Shown here: piece by piece, positions 16,879 through 24,795 of the stretch
Position numbering within the stretch: the stretch's first letter is position 1
How the letters are laid out: the number at the start of each line of letters is the position of its first letter
From: Sphingomonas sp. M1-B02
GTDB taxonomy: Bacteria; Pseudomonadota; Alphaproteobacteria; Sphingomonadales; Sphingomonadaceae
NCBI RefSeq assembly: GCF_026167525.1
Contig: NZ_CP110679.1
Span: 1,302,001 to 1,366,000 of the forward strand
DNA length: 64,000 bases
Reading direction: 5' to 3'
Notes under the pieces: generated by a model
What the model was told of the DNA's origin: nothing
Database searches by the model: none
The model's input: the letters and a program-made list of their open reading frames with translations, nothing else
Made by a program: the position numbers and the translations under genes

Positions 16879-18376
16879 ATGATCACCCTGATCCCGGTTC
16901 CCGAACTCGCCGAAAGCTCGATCTTCGGCTATGGCGCCAACTTCCTGACCGAGGGCGCAATCAATGCGACGCCCATCGAGACGATCCCCACCACCATCTC
17001 GGTCAGCGGCAGCGAAGGCGAGGATTCGAGCTTCTACAAGGTCGTGCAGAACAGCAGCGACTATAGCGACACGATGAAAGCCAGCGCGACGATCAGCGGA
17101 TCGGGCTTGAGCTGGTCGGCCTCCGCCACTGCCAGCTACATGCGCCAGCATACCGGGGACGAGACCGCGCTCACCTTCACCTGGATGCGCAAGATTCGTA
17201 CCCAGGATCGACTGATCTCGACCAGCCAGGCCTCTGTCGCGCTTTCCGACGCGGCGATGAGTTTACTCCAGCAGGACCCTGACGGGTTCATCGATCGCTA
17301 CGGCACGCATTGCATGATCGGCATCGCCTATGGGGGCGACCTTCAGCGGCTATGTCCGGGTCAACAGCGATTCGGTGAGCGACAAAGAGAGCATCGCCGC
17401 CTCCATGAGCGCGTCGATCAACGGGCTCGTCACCCACGGGTCGATCGACGCCACCTGGTCGAGCGACGTCAACAGCGCGCAGGTGAGCAAGACCACCGAG
17501 ATGGGCTATGTCGCCACCGGCATGGATCCGGTGACGGTCACCGGCGACTTCAACGTCAGCAGCCTGGAAAATACGGTCTCAAGCCTCGCCCCCGCATCGA
17601 GCGGCATCGCCGGCGTCACCGGCAAGCCGATCGCGGTGGTGTGCGTGACCTGGGATCAGGTCGGACAGATCCAGGCCACCTGCAGCCAGACGGTGCTCCA
17701 GAAGCTCCAGCTTGTCGACCTGCAGTCGACGCTCGATCGGCTATCCCTCGAATATGCGCAGCTCAGTTATGTCGTCGCGACGGCAAACCGGCTCGCGGGC
17801 TCCGGCGCGGTGGTCAACGCCTATGTCCCACTCCTCCACCAGCTCGCAAATTATGCACAGGACAGGCTCGCCCGGATCGCCGGGTTGCGGATTCGCGACA
17901 TACGCTGGCTCGCCGCCAATGCCGGCAGCGTCGACTGGTACGAGATCTCGCCGCTGCTGCTGCCGATGCTTGGTTGGGTCGGGCGCGGCCAGGCGCATGT
18001 CCAGGTCTGGTATTCGCTCGACTGGGCGTTTGGCAGCCCGACCGACAATCAGATCGTCACCGTCACCCCTTCCGCCAATCCTGCCGAGGTCCAGCTCGGC
18101 CACTGGGTGCATGCCCGACCCGAGGGCGACGATCCGCCCCAGACGATGGACCTTTATTATCGGGTGTTCAGCAACAGCGGCACGCCGACCATCACCACGC
18201 GGATGAACTGGTACGATCCCTGGGGGCCGGGCAGCGGCCAATTCGACGGCAATGTCGTCCAGATGCTCGCGGGCGCCAATCTCACCAGCGTTGCGGCCTG
18301 GACCCCGTGGAACAACAATCGCATGTCGGTGGCGGTGGTCGATACGGCTTATTCGCTGCCCCCCGGCAAGCAGTGA
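16879..18376 (+). pseudogene. MACPF (perforin-like) domain protein, interrupted by a +1 frameshift
   Basis: Translation from ATG 16879 (GGAGG upstream) runs in one frame to about 17336, then the homologous sequence continues in the next frame from about 17330 to the TGA at 18376. The switch falls in a GGGGG run (17332-17336); one G too many explains it. The repaired product is about 498 residues. The joined sequence across the break, FIDRYGTHCMIGIAYG then ATFSGYVRV, matches the MACPF signature (Y-G-T-H at residues 141-144). No signal peptide is visible. A helical segment (about 275-350) and a C-terminal beta-rich domain follow. By family it would form membrane pores. It may be a pseudogene, a phase-variable gene or a base-calling error. 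The gene lies between rpoC and two Crp/Fnr regulators. Confidence 0.7.
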
Positions 18377-18398
18377 GGGGTGCCGGCAGGGCGACGGC

Positions 18399-19163
18399 TC
18401 AGGCGGGGTGGTGCAGGTAGCGAGCGCTGAAATCGCCGACGTCGCGCAGCCGGTCCCAGTCGCGCACGATCAGCACGTTGCCGGCGAGGCTGATGAGATC
18501 CTCCTTGCGCAGCGTCTGCAGCGTACGGTTGGTGTGGACCGGGGTCAGCCCGGTGGCGTCGGCGATCTGTTCCTGCGTCATCGGGAAGCGATACAGCCCG
18601 TTCTGTCCCATCCCCGTCGCGTCCAGCCGCGTCACCAGCTCGCACAATAGATGCGCGATCCGCGCCTTGGCATCGCGCCGACCGACATTTACCACCCATT
18701 CGCGAAAGATCGAGGAATCGATCAATGTGTCGAGCCACATCGCCCTGCCTATCGTGGGGCGACTGTCGGATAATGCGAGCAGATCGGCCTTGGCGATCAA
18801 TGCGAGCTCGCACTGGTCGAGGCTCTGCACATTATGATCTGCCACGGGCAGCAGGCAATTCTGCAGATCGACGAACTCGCCCGGAATGTGCAGCGCCATG
18901 ATCTGACGGGCGCCCTGCCCCACCAGCTTGTGGCGATAGGCAAAGCCCTTGAGCAGCAGGCTGCAATAGATTCCGGTCTCGCCCTCGCGAACGATGAAGC
19001 CGTCCTTGCTGAAACTCCGTCGCAGCGCGGGCAGTGCCTCGATTGCCTCAATGTCCTCGACCGGCAGGTTGGCGCGACGTCCCCATCGTTGGGCAAGCGG
19101 GGCGAGGATGGGTTGTTCCAACGGCGGGTGCTTTCGGGGCATGCGTGCCGATCGATACGCCAC
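18399..19163 (-). CDS. Crp/Fnr family transcriptional regulator (copy 1)
   Basis: 254 residues from GTG 19163; ATG 19142 is an alternative. The N-terminal cyclic-nucleotide-binding-like beta-roll (about 40-150, with FIVREGETGIYCSLLLKGFA) is followed by a long dimerisation helix and a winged HTH (about 170-245) with MTQEQIADATGLTPVHTNRT as recognition region. There are no clustered cysteines of an Fnr iron-sulfur site. The target is unknown. It is closely related to the next gene, which indicates tandem duplication. The gene is convergent to the MACPF reading frame. Confidence 0.88.
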   Translation of the reverse strand: MAYRSARMPRKHPPLEQPILAPLAQRWGRRANLPVEDIEAIEALPALRRSFSKDGFIVREGETGIYCSLLLKGFAYRHKLVGQGARQIMALHIPGEFVDLQNCLLPVADHNVQSLDQCELALIAKADLLALSDSRPTIGRAMWLDTLIDSSIFREWVVNVGRRDAKARIAHLLCELVTRLDATGMGQNGLYRFPMTQEQIADATGLTPVHTNRTLQTLRKEDLISLAGNVLIVRDWDRLRDVGDFSARYLHHPA

Positions 19164-19237
19164 CCTATTTTATCCTGTCGGCCAGCAGGCGTCCTTGCAC
19201 CATGTTAGCCGCACTAATGCATGTTAGGCGCACGGGC

Positions 19238-19984
19238 TCAATAAGGTCGGGGCCCGCCGGCCTCAAGGTGCAGATAACGTTGGTTGAAATCGCCGACCTC
19301 GCGCAGGCGGTGCCAGTCGGGGAAGCTGATGTTGCGCCGATTCCGCACGATCAGCCCCTCGCACTCCATGGTCTTGAGCACCCGGTTGACATGCACGGGG
19401 GTCAAGCCGGTCGCGTCGGCAATCTGCTCCTGCGTCATGGGCAGAACATAGCCATGATCGGCCTCGAGCCCTTGCGCCTCCAGCCTGAGCGCGAATTCGC
19501 AGAGCAAGTGCGCCAGCCTGGTACGCGAATCTCGGCGGCCGATGTTGAGCACCCATTCGCGGAAGATCGACGCCTCGATCAGCGTCGTGATGAGGATAGC
19601 GCGGCCCACCGCAGGCCGCTCCATGGCGATCTCCTGGAACGCCGTGATCGGCACTTCGGCCACCTGCCCGCGGGTCAGCATCTGCACATTATGGTCGGAG
19701 ACGTCGAGGAACAGGTTCTGGAAATCCAACGCTTCTCCGGGAATGTGCAGCGCGATGATCTGGCGCGCGCCCTCGCCCGTTAGTTTCTGGCGGAACGCGA
19801 AGCCCGTGATGAGCACGCTGCAGATCCGCGGAATCTCGCCCTCGCGGACGATATAGGTCGACGCTTCCAGCGTGCGCAGCTTGAAGGGCAGCGCCAGAAT
19901 GGCGTTGCTGTCGGAGTCCGAAAGCGAATAGTTGGTCTGCAATCGTCGGTTCAGCGATTGCAGCGGGTGCTCGGCGTCTGCCAT
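19238..19984 (-). CDS. Crp/Fnr family transcriptional regulator (copy 2)
   Basis: 248 residues. The start at ATG 19984 is favoured over the upstream in-frame start because GGGAGGTAACG lies just before it. It has a beta-roll sensor domain (about 20-140, YIVREGEIPRICSVLITGFAF) and a C-terminal winged HTH with MTQEQIADATGLTPVHVNRV. This is almost the same recognition helix as copy 1, so the two may read the same operators. It lies upstream of copy 1 on the same strand with 74 bases between them. No Fnr cysteine cluster is seen. Confidence 0.88.
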   Translation of the reverse strand: MADAEHPLQSLNRRLQTNYSLSDSDSNAILALPFKLRTLEASTYIVREGEIPRICSVLITGFAFRQKLTGEGARQIIALHIPGEALDFQNLFLDVSDHNVQMLTRGQVAEVPITAFQEIAMERPAVGRAILITTLIEASIFREWVLNIGRRDSRTRLAHLLCEFALRLEAQGLEADHGYVLPMTQEQIADATGLTPVHVNRVLKTMECEGLIVRNRRNISFPDWHRLREVGDFNQRYLHLEAGGPRPY

Positions 19985-20145
19985 CGTTACCTCCCAAGGC
20001 GGGAGCACAAGCATCTCTCAGTCGCCAGCGCCGGATATTATCCTATGGCGATTTTTCCACCATAACATAAGCTAGTCCAGCACTCACAACCTGTGTTGTA
20101 TCTGCACCAAAGCTATAGATTAATATCCGATATGTAGTTAGGATA

Positions 20146-20194
20146 GCGCATCGTCGAGCTTGGCTAGGGCCTCGACGGCTGAGAGACGATGCGC
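20146..20194 (+). promoter_or_regulatory. Leader with two mutually exclusive hairpins before the DUF6894 gene
   Basis: Outer stem: GCGCATCGTC (20146-20155) pairs perfectly with GACGATGCGC (20185-20194). Alternative inner stem: CGTCGAG (20152-20158) pairs perfectly with CTCGACG (20171-20177). The two share bases 20152-20155, so only one can form at a time. The element ends 13 bases before the GGTGGAG ribosome-binding site. The stretch 20015-20145 upstream is AT-rich and probably holds the divergent promoters. Confidence 0.4.
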
Positions 20195-20221
20195 TCCCGC
20201 CCTCCCGGTGGAGCATATCCA

Positions 20222-20527
20222 TTGTCCCTATATTATTTCCACCTTCGCGACGGCACCGATATCGTGCTGGATCCGGAAGGCCGCGAGCTGGAAACCAAAG
20301 CCGCCATCGTCGACACGGCCCTGCACGAGGCGCGCGCCATATTGAGCGAAGACGCCCGCAAGGGGCATCTGATGCTCGATCAGGTCATCGACGTCGTCGA
20401 CGAGGCGGGCGCGATCGTCCACCGACTCCATTTCATCGATGCGCTCGATATCGTCTGGCCCAGCAAGGACGGTCCCGAAGCCGCGCCGGGCGACAGCCGC
20501 TCGCCCACGCTCTCGCCGCGGTCCTGA
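20222..20527 (+). CDS. DUF6894 family small protein
   Basis: About 101 residues from a TTG start at 20222, chosen because family members begin with a short M-x-x-Y-F-H leader and here it reads xSLYYFHLRDG. A GGTGGAG site lies 8 bases upstream. ATG 20189 in the same frame is the alternative but adds residues atypical for the family. The sequence continues with DPEGRELETKAA and EARAILSEDA, typical of this short alphaproteobacterial family. Function is unknown; family members are often found near stress genes. Confidence 0.7.
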   Translation: MSLYYFHLRDGTDIVLDPEGRELETKAAIVDTALHEARAILSEDARKGHLMLDQVIDVVDEAGAIVHRLHFIDALDIVWPSKDGPEAAPGDSRSPTLSPRS

Positions 20528-20584
20528 GGCGACCCGCTTCGACCCGATCTAGCCAAGCGCACGCCCGCACAGTATCGCCCAGAC

Positions 20585-21094
20585 ATGGCTACCGAACTCC
20601 ACGCGCTCTCCGTCCCCGCCTTCCTGCGCGGCTTCAAGGCGATGTCCGCCATTCTCGAAAAGGGTCGCGCCTTTGCCGACGAGCAGGGCATTCCCCACGC
20701 GGAACTGCTCGGCGCGCGGCTCTACGAAGACATGGCGCCACTTACCTCGCAAATCCAGCGCGCCAGCGATTCCGCCAAGTTCGCCGGCGCGCGCCTCGCC
20801 GGGATCGATGCGCCTTCGATGCCCGATACCGAGGATGGTTTCGAAGCGCTCCAAAATCGCATCGCCAAGACCGTCTCCTTCCTCGAATCGATCGCCCCCG
20901 GGGCGATCGATGGCCGCGAGGATGCGGAGGTTCAGCTCAAGACTCCCTCGCGCAGCTTCGAATTCAGCGGCCGCAACTATCTCCTCGGCTTCGCGCTGCC
21001 CAATTTCTATTTCCACCTGACCACCGCCTACGCGATCCTGCGCCACAAGGGCGTGCCGCTGGGCAAGATGGACTATCTCGGCGGCATGGGTTGA
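20585..21094 (+). CDS. DUF1993 domain-containing protein
   Basis: 169 residues covering the full DUF1993 helical-bundle family: an N-terminal VPAFLRGFKAMSAILEKGRAFA, a central DTEDGFEALQNRIAKTVSFLESI and a C-terminal YLLGFALPNFYFHLTTAYAILRHKGVPLGKMDYL. The fold resembles DinB-like four-helix bundles. No activity is established. It overlaps the next gene by four bases (TTGA), so the two are translated together. Confidence 0.85.
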   Translation: MATELHALSVPAFLRGFKAMSAILEKGRAFADEQGIPHAELLGARLYEDMAPLTSQIQRASDSAKFAGARLAGIDAPSMPDTEDGFEALQNRIAKTVSFLESIAPGAIDGREDAEVQLKTPSRSFEFSGRNYLLGFALPNFYFHLTTAYAILRHKGVPLGKMDYLGGMG

Positions 21095-21948
21095 GCCGGA
21101 TCGCGGTCATCGGCGCCGGCGCGATCGGCGGCACCGTCGCCGCATGGCTGGCGCAGAAGCAAGAGGTGATCCTGTGCGCGCGCAGCCCGCTGGTCGATCT
21201 TGAGGTAGAAACCCCGCAGGGCACGATCCGCGCGACGCCGCGCATCCTGACCAACCCCTCCGACGCCGAACCGGTCGACTGGATACTCGCCGCGACCAAG
21301 ACCTATGACTCCGTTTCCGCGGCCGCCTGGCTCCCCGGCCTGATGGGCCCGAAGACTCGGCTCGCAGTGCTCCAGAACGGAGTCGAGCATCGCGAGCGCT
21401 TTGCCGGCATCGTCGCCAACGATCGGATCGTGCCGGCAATCGTCGACATTCCGGCCGAACGCAGCGCCCCCGGCCGCGTCCTCCAGCGCCGCACCGGCAC
21501 GATCCTGGTGCCCGAGGGGGCGGAGGATTTCGTCGCCCTCTTCGCCGATACGCCGATCGCCGCCTCCACCACCGCCGATTTCGTCACCGCCGCCTGGCGC
21601 AAGCTCGCGATCAACTGCGCGGGAGTCGTCAACGCGATCACGCTGCGCCCCGCCGAAGTCGCGAACGATCCCGCTATCGCCGATCTGATCCGCGGCCTGG
21701 TGGCCGAATGCTGCGCCGTCGGCCGCAGCCAGGGCGCCGACATGCCCGACGAGGTGCCCGAAAGCGTCGTCGCCCAGATGCGCGGATCGGACTCGCAATC
21801 GGTCAACTCGCTCCACGCCGATCGCCTGGCGGGCCGCCCGATGGAGCTCGACGCGCGCAACGGCGTGATCGTTCGCCTCGGCGCGCAGCATGGCATCTCC
21901 ACCCCGCTCAACCGCGCCTGCGCCGCCCTGCTAGCCGCCGCCGTCTGA
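21091..21948 (+). CDS. Ketopantoate reductase-like (PanE/ApbA family) oxidoreductase
   Basis: 285 residues from a TTG start overlapping the stop of the DUF1993 gene. The N-terminal Rossmann motif is IAVIGAGAIGGTVAAWLA, followed by the ApbA C-terminal helical domain with WRKLAINCAGVVNAITLRP, matching the catalytic Lys/Asn region of ketopantoate reductases. It may be the pantothenate-pathway enzyme (2-dehydropantoate to pantoate with NADPH) or a relative with another substrate. The neighbours give no pantothenate context, so I do not assign panE. The permease gene starts 5 bases after its stop. Confidence 0.8.
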   Translation: MSRIAVIGAGAIGGTVAAWLAQKQEVILCARSPLVDLEVETPQGTIRATPRILTNPSDAEPVDWILAATKTYDSVSAAAWLPGLMGPKTRLAVLQNGVEHRERFAGIVANDRIVPAIVDIPAERSAPGRVLQRRTGTILVPEGAEDFVALFADTPIAASTTADFVTAAWRKLAINCAGVVNAITLRPAEVANDPAIADLIRGLVAECCAVGRSQGADMPDEVPESVVAQMRGSDSQSVNSLHADRLAGRPMELDARNGVIVRLGAQHGISTPLNRACAALLAAAV

Positions 21949-21953
21949 CGGCG

Positions 21954-22694
21954 ATGGACGGCCAGACGATCCTGCTGATCTCGGCGCTGATGGCGCTGGC
22001 GGCGGCGCTCTACACCTCGGTCGGCCATGCCGGCGCCTCGGGCTATCTCGCGATCATGGCGCTGTTCGCCGTCGCCCCCGCCACGATGCGCCCGACGGCG
22101 CTGGTCCTCAACATCATCGTCGCCAGCCTGGCCACCTATCGCTTCGGCGGCGCGGGGCAGGTCAACTGGCGGATGCTGGCCTTTTTCGTGATCGGCGCGA
22201 TCCCGGCAGCCTTCGTCGCCGGTGGCATCACCCTTCCGGGCCATTATTACCGGCCCCTGGTGGGGGTGGTCCTCTGGATTGCCGCGATCCGCTTGTTTCT
22301 GCCGCGCAAGCTCGTCCGGCTCGAAGCGCCGCGCCCGCCGCATCCGGCGCTGATGATCCTGTCGGGAGCGGCGGTCGGCGCGCTCTCGGGCCTCACCGGC
22401 ACCGGGGGCGGCATTTTCCTCAGCCCGCTGATCCTGTTCTTCGGCTGGGAGGCGGTGCGGCGCACCTCGGGCACCGCAGCGGGCTTCATCCTCTGTGTCT
22501 CGATCGCGGGTCTTGCCGGCAACCTTGCCAGCTTGGGCCGATTGCCCGACGAGCTTGCCTGGTTCATCGCCGCAGTGGTGCTGGGCGCTGCCATCGGCAC
22601 GCAATTCGGCGTATCGCGCCTCCCCACCGGTCGCCTTCTCCAGGCGCTCGGCCTGGTCCTTCTCGTCGCCGGCGCAAAGCTCATTTTCTCCTGA
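21954..22694 (+). CDS. Sulfite exporter TauE/SafE family permease
   Basis: 246 residues starting at ATG 21954, five bases after the previous stop. It is almost entirely hydrophobic, with about seven or eight membrane segments. The two repeated halves carry the family pattern: ALYTSVGHAGASGYLAIMAL in the first and GALSGLTGTGGGIFLSPLIL in the second. By family it moves sulfur-containing or small organic anions across the inner membrane. The substrate is not deducible. It is probably co-transcribed with the two genes before it. Confidence 0.85.
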   Translation: MDGQTILLISALMALAAALYTSVGHAGASGYLAIMALFAVAPATMRPTALVLNIIVASLATYRFGGAGQVNWRMLAFFVIGAIPAAFVAGGITLPGHYYRPLVGVVLWIAAIRLFLPRKLVRLEAPRPPHPALMILSGAAVGALSGLTGTGGGIFLSPLILFFGWEAVRRTSGTAAGFILCVSIAGLAGNLASLGRLPDELAWFIAAVVLGAAIGTQFGVSRLPTGRLLQALGLVLLVAGAKLIFS

Positions 22695-22747
22695 CGGACC
22701 CGCCGCCCCTCCCCATCGGTTGGCGCTCGGCAACCTCGGAGGAAAAT

Positions 22748-23518
22748 ATGGGTCTGGCACTGGTTACCGGCGGGTCGAGCGGCATCGGCCTGGAACTCGC
22801 GCGCTGCCTGGCACGCGACGGCCACGGCCTGATCCTGGTCGCGCAGGACGTTGCTAAGCTCGAGCGGGCCGCCACCGAACTCTATGCGTCGGGCGCTCCG
22901 AAGGTCGAGACCTGGTCGATCGACCTCTCAAGGTCCGAAGGCGCGCCGGCAATGTTCGAGCAGGTGCGCCAGCGCGCGACCCTCCCCGATTTCCTTTTGC
23001 TAAATGCAGGCACCGGCGCCTGGGGCGATTTCGTCGGCCAGACCGATCTGGCGCTCGAGCTGGAGTCGATCCAGGTCAACATCGTCTCGGTGGTCCAGGC
23101 GGCCAAGCTGTTCCTGCCCGAAATGGTGAAACGCGGATCGGGCCGGGTGCTGATCACCTCGTCGGTGACCGCGCTCGGCCCCTCGCCGCGGCTGGCGGTC
23201 TATTCGGGCACGAAGGCCTTCCTCCACACCTTCGCCGAGGCGGTGCGGGAGGAGATTGCCGATAGCGGCGTAACCATCACTTCGCTGATGCCGGATCTGA
23301 CCGAGAGTGGCTTCTTCGAGCGCGCGCATGTCGATCCGGACTCGCTAACCGCGCGCGAGCCCAAGGCCGATCCGGCCACGGTTGCGAAGGCGGGCTATGA
23401 AGCGATGCTGAAGGGCAAGGACCATGTCGTGGCGCCGAGCTTTCCGGGGAAGCTCAAGGCGGCAGCGGCAAGCATCTTGCCGACGGCGCTGGTCACGAAG
23501 ATCGCGCGAGCGGACTGA
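22748..23518 (+). CDS. Short-chain dehydrogenase/reductase (SDR) family oxidoreductase
   Basis: 256 residues with a GGAGGAAAAT site before ATG. The cofactor motif TGGSSGIG is at residues 8-15, NAG near 95, catalytic Ser in ITSSVTALG and catalytic Tyr/Lys in YSGTKAF. It is a classical SDR. The C-terminus (MLKGKDHVVAPSFPGKLKAA) resembles the DltE/YqjQ-like subgroup. The substrate is unknown. It is convergent with the outer-membrane protein gene across a nested hairpin. Confidence 0.85.
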   Translation: MGLALVTGGSSGIGLELARCLARDGHGLILVAQDVAKLERAATELYASGAPKVETWSIDLSRSEGAPAMFEQVRQRATLPDFLLLNAGTGAWGDFVGQTDLALELESIQVNIVSVVQAAKLFLPEMVKRGSGRVLITSSVTALGPSPRLAVYSGTKAFLHTFAEAVREEIADSGVTITSLMPDLTESGFFERAHVDPDSLTAREPKADPATVAKAGYEAMLKGKDHVVAPSFPGKLKAAAASILPTALVTKIARAD

Positions 23519-23536
23519 AACCGCAGAAGAGAGTAT

Positions 23537-23578
23537 GGACGGCGGGACAGGATGCTGTCCGTTAAAGCCCCGCCGTCC
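23537..23578. terminator. Nested hairpin between convergent genes
   Basis: The outer stem GGACGGCGGG (23537-23546) pairs with CCCGCCGTCC (23569-23578). Inside, GGACAG/CTGTCC (23545-23550/23555-23560) makes a second hairpin. It sits between the stop codons of two convergent genes but lacks a good U-tract on either side. It is likely a bidirectional transcription end, possibly a repeat. Confidence 0.4.
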
Positions 23579-23621
23579 AATCTCTGGATCAAACCATGGT
23601 CTGATTAGACCAAAGCCCGAT

Positions 23622-24212
23622 TTAGAAGTGTGCGATCACGCCTGCCATCGGGCGGAACGAGTTCGCATCGCCGAAGGTGCTGGCTTCGAGGCGGAAGCGG
23701 ATGCCGCTATTGCCGGTGATGCCGCCCAGGCCGATGTCCTTCGGGCCGACTTCGACGCCGACGCCATAGGTGATGTCGTTATAGTGGCGATCGGGGTTGG
23801 CCGGGCGCTGGAACTTCACCCACTGATAGCCGACCTTGCCGTAGATCAGGCCGCTGTCGCCCGCACGCACGCCGAAACGGCCCGCTGCGCCATATTCCCA
23901 ATCGATATCGCCCTTGAAGCCCTTGGCGACATTGCCTTCCGCGCCGACGAAGAAGCCGCCGATCGGAATGTTGACGCCGGCAACTGCCGAGACGAGACCG
24001 CCGTCGAGATCGCGGCCGACCAGCGGGATGCCCGCGTCGCCGATTTCGTTGTCGAAGCGCTCATATCCGCCCATGACGCCGAAATAGGGTTCGATGCCGA
24101 ATGCGGGGGTGCCATCGGGCGCGGTCGCGGTGGTGCCGGTGTCGGCGTCCTGCGCGAAAGCGGCGGTCGGAAGTGCCGCGGCGAGCGCCGCAGCTGCGAG
24201 AATCTTACGCAT
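23622..24212 (-). CDS. Opacity-type outer-membrane beta-barrel protein
   Basis: 196 residues. The signal peptide MRKILAAAALAAALPTAAFAQ is followed by alternating hydrophobic strands (PYFGVMGGYERF, GFFVGAEGNVAKGF, SGLIYGKVGYQWV, SGIRFRLEASTFG). The C-terminus ends in Phe (AGVIAHF), the usual barrel-assembly signal. The family is OmpA-like or opacity-porin small eight-strand barrels. The role is unknown. Confidence 0.82.
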   Translation of the reverse strand: MRKILAAAALAAALPTAAFAQDADTGTTATAPDGTPAFGIEPYFGVMGGYERFDNEIGDAGIPLVGRDLDGGLVSAVAGVNIPIGGFFVGAEGNVAKGFKGDIDWEYGAAGRFGVRAGDSGLIYGKVGYQWVKFQRPANPDRHYNDITYGVGVEVGPKDIGLGGITGNSGIRFRLEASTFGDANSFRPMAGVIAHF

Positions 24213-24531
24213 ATGAAATACCTTGGTACGCGGTACTCGCCGACAATCGCGCTTTCACCCCTTGCGGGCGTCAACGTTGTCGACGCTCGTAAGATGGGGC
24301 GCTGCTGCGCCGCAACAAGTGACAGTTTCTTGAAACACCGCCTTGCGTTGCATTAGAGCAACAGTCTGGAATCCGGGACTTTCTCCCTTCTTATCCTCGA
24401 TCAACCGCAGCCGACAGCTTCCGTCGCTGCGGCACCACCGTCGACAGCTTTATATCGCCGCGGCAGCCCTAGCCGCAATTTTCGGGCGTAATGGACGCGC
24501 TGGCTCTAGGGAAGAAAAATGTTGGATGTTC
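24213..24531. other. Non-coding gap upstream of the ParD-like/map operon
   Basis: No convincing gene, tRNA or terminator was seen in this stretch. It should hold the promoter of the minus-strand barrel gene at its left end (AAGGTATTTCAT precedes that start). Its right end adjoins the large palindrome at 24532-24568. The base composition falls to AT-rich only near the palindrome. Confidence 0.5.
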
Positions 24532-24568
24532 TATGCGAATCATATAAAATATGTATATGATTCGCATA
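24532..24568. promoter_or_regulatory. Perfect 15-bp inverted repeat (likely operator) before the ParD-like gene
   Basis: TATGCGAATCATATA (24532-24546) and its exact reverse complement TATATGATTCGCATA (24554-24568) are separated by the 7-base AT spacer AAATATG. It is markedly AT-rich against the surrounding GC-rich DNA and ends 14 bases before the ParD-like start codon. Type II antitoxins usually bind such palindromes to repress their own operon. An RNA hairpin role in the 5' leader is also possible. Confidence 0.65.
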
Positions 24569-24582
24569 TTGAAAGCGTCGGC

Positions 24583-24795
24583 ATGGGTATCGTGAACATT
24601 GAGGACGAGCTGCACGACCAGCTACGCCGCGCCAGCAAGGTCTCCTGTCGCTCGATCAATGCCCAGGCCGCCTTCTGGATCAAGGTCGGCATGCTGTGCG
24701 AGACCAATCCAACGCTCAGCTTCACCGAGATCGTCGATCGCGAGCTCCGCGCCGCGGGCGTTCGCGCGCAACCGCTGGCGATGAGCCTGGCGTGA
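24583..24795 (+). CDS. ParD-like family protein (antitoxin-like, PF11903-type)
   Basis: 70 residues: MGIVNIEDELHDQLRRASK, then SCRSINAQAAFWIKVGMLCE and LSFTEIVDRELRAAGV. The N-terminus has the ribbon-helix-helix look of ParD-type DNA-binding antitoxins. There is no ParE-like toxin next to it. Instead its stop overlaps the GTG start of the methionine aminopeptidase gene (GTGA). Start ATG 24583 is chosen because homology begins there and the large palindrome lies just upstream. It is likely an autoregulator of the two-gene operon; whether a toxin-antitoxin relation exists is unknown. Confidence 0.75.
   Translation: MGIVNIEDELHDQLRRASKVSCRSINAQAAFWIKVGMLCETNPTLSFTEIVDRELRAAGVRAQPLAMSLA

Noticed and set aside
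17340-18420. Continuation of the first MACPF frame past the G run
   Set aside because: The sequence turns into Arg/Gln-rich noise while the neighbouring frame continues the MACPF-like protein, so it is not coding.
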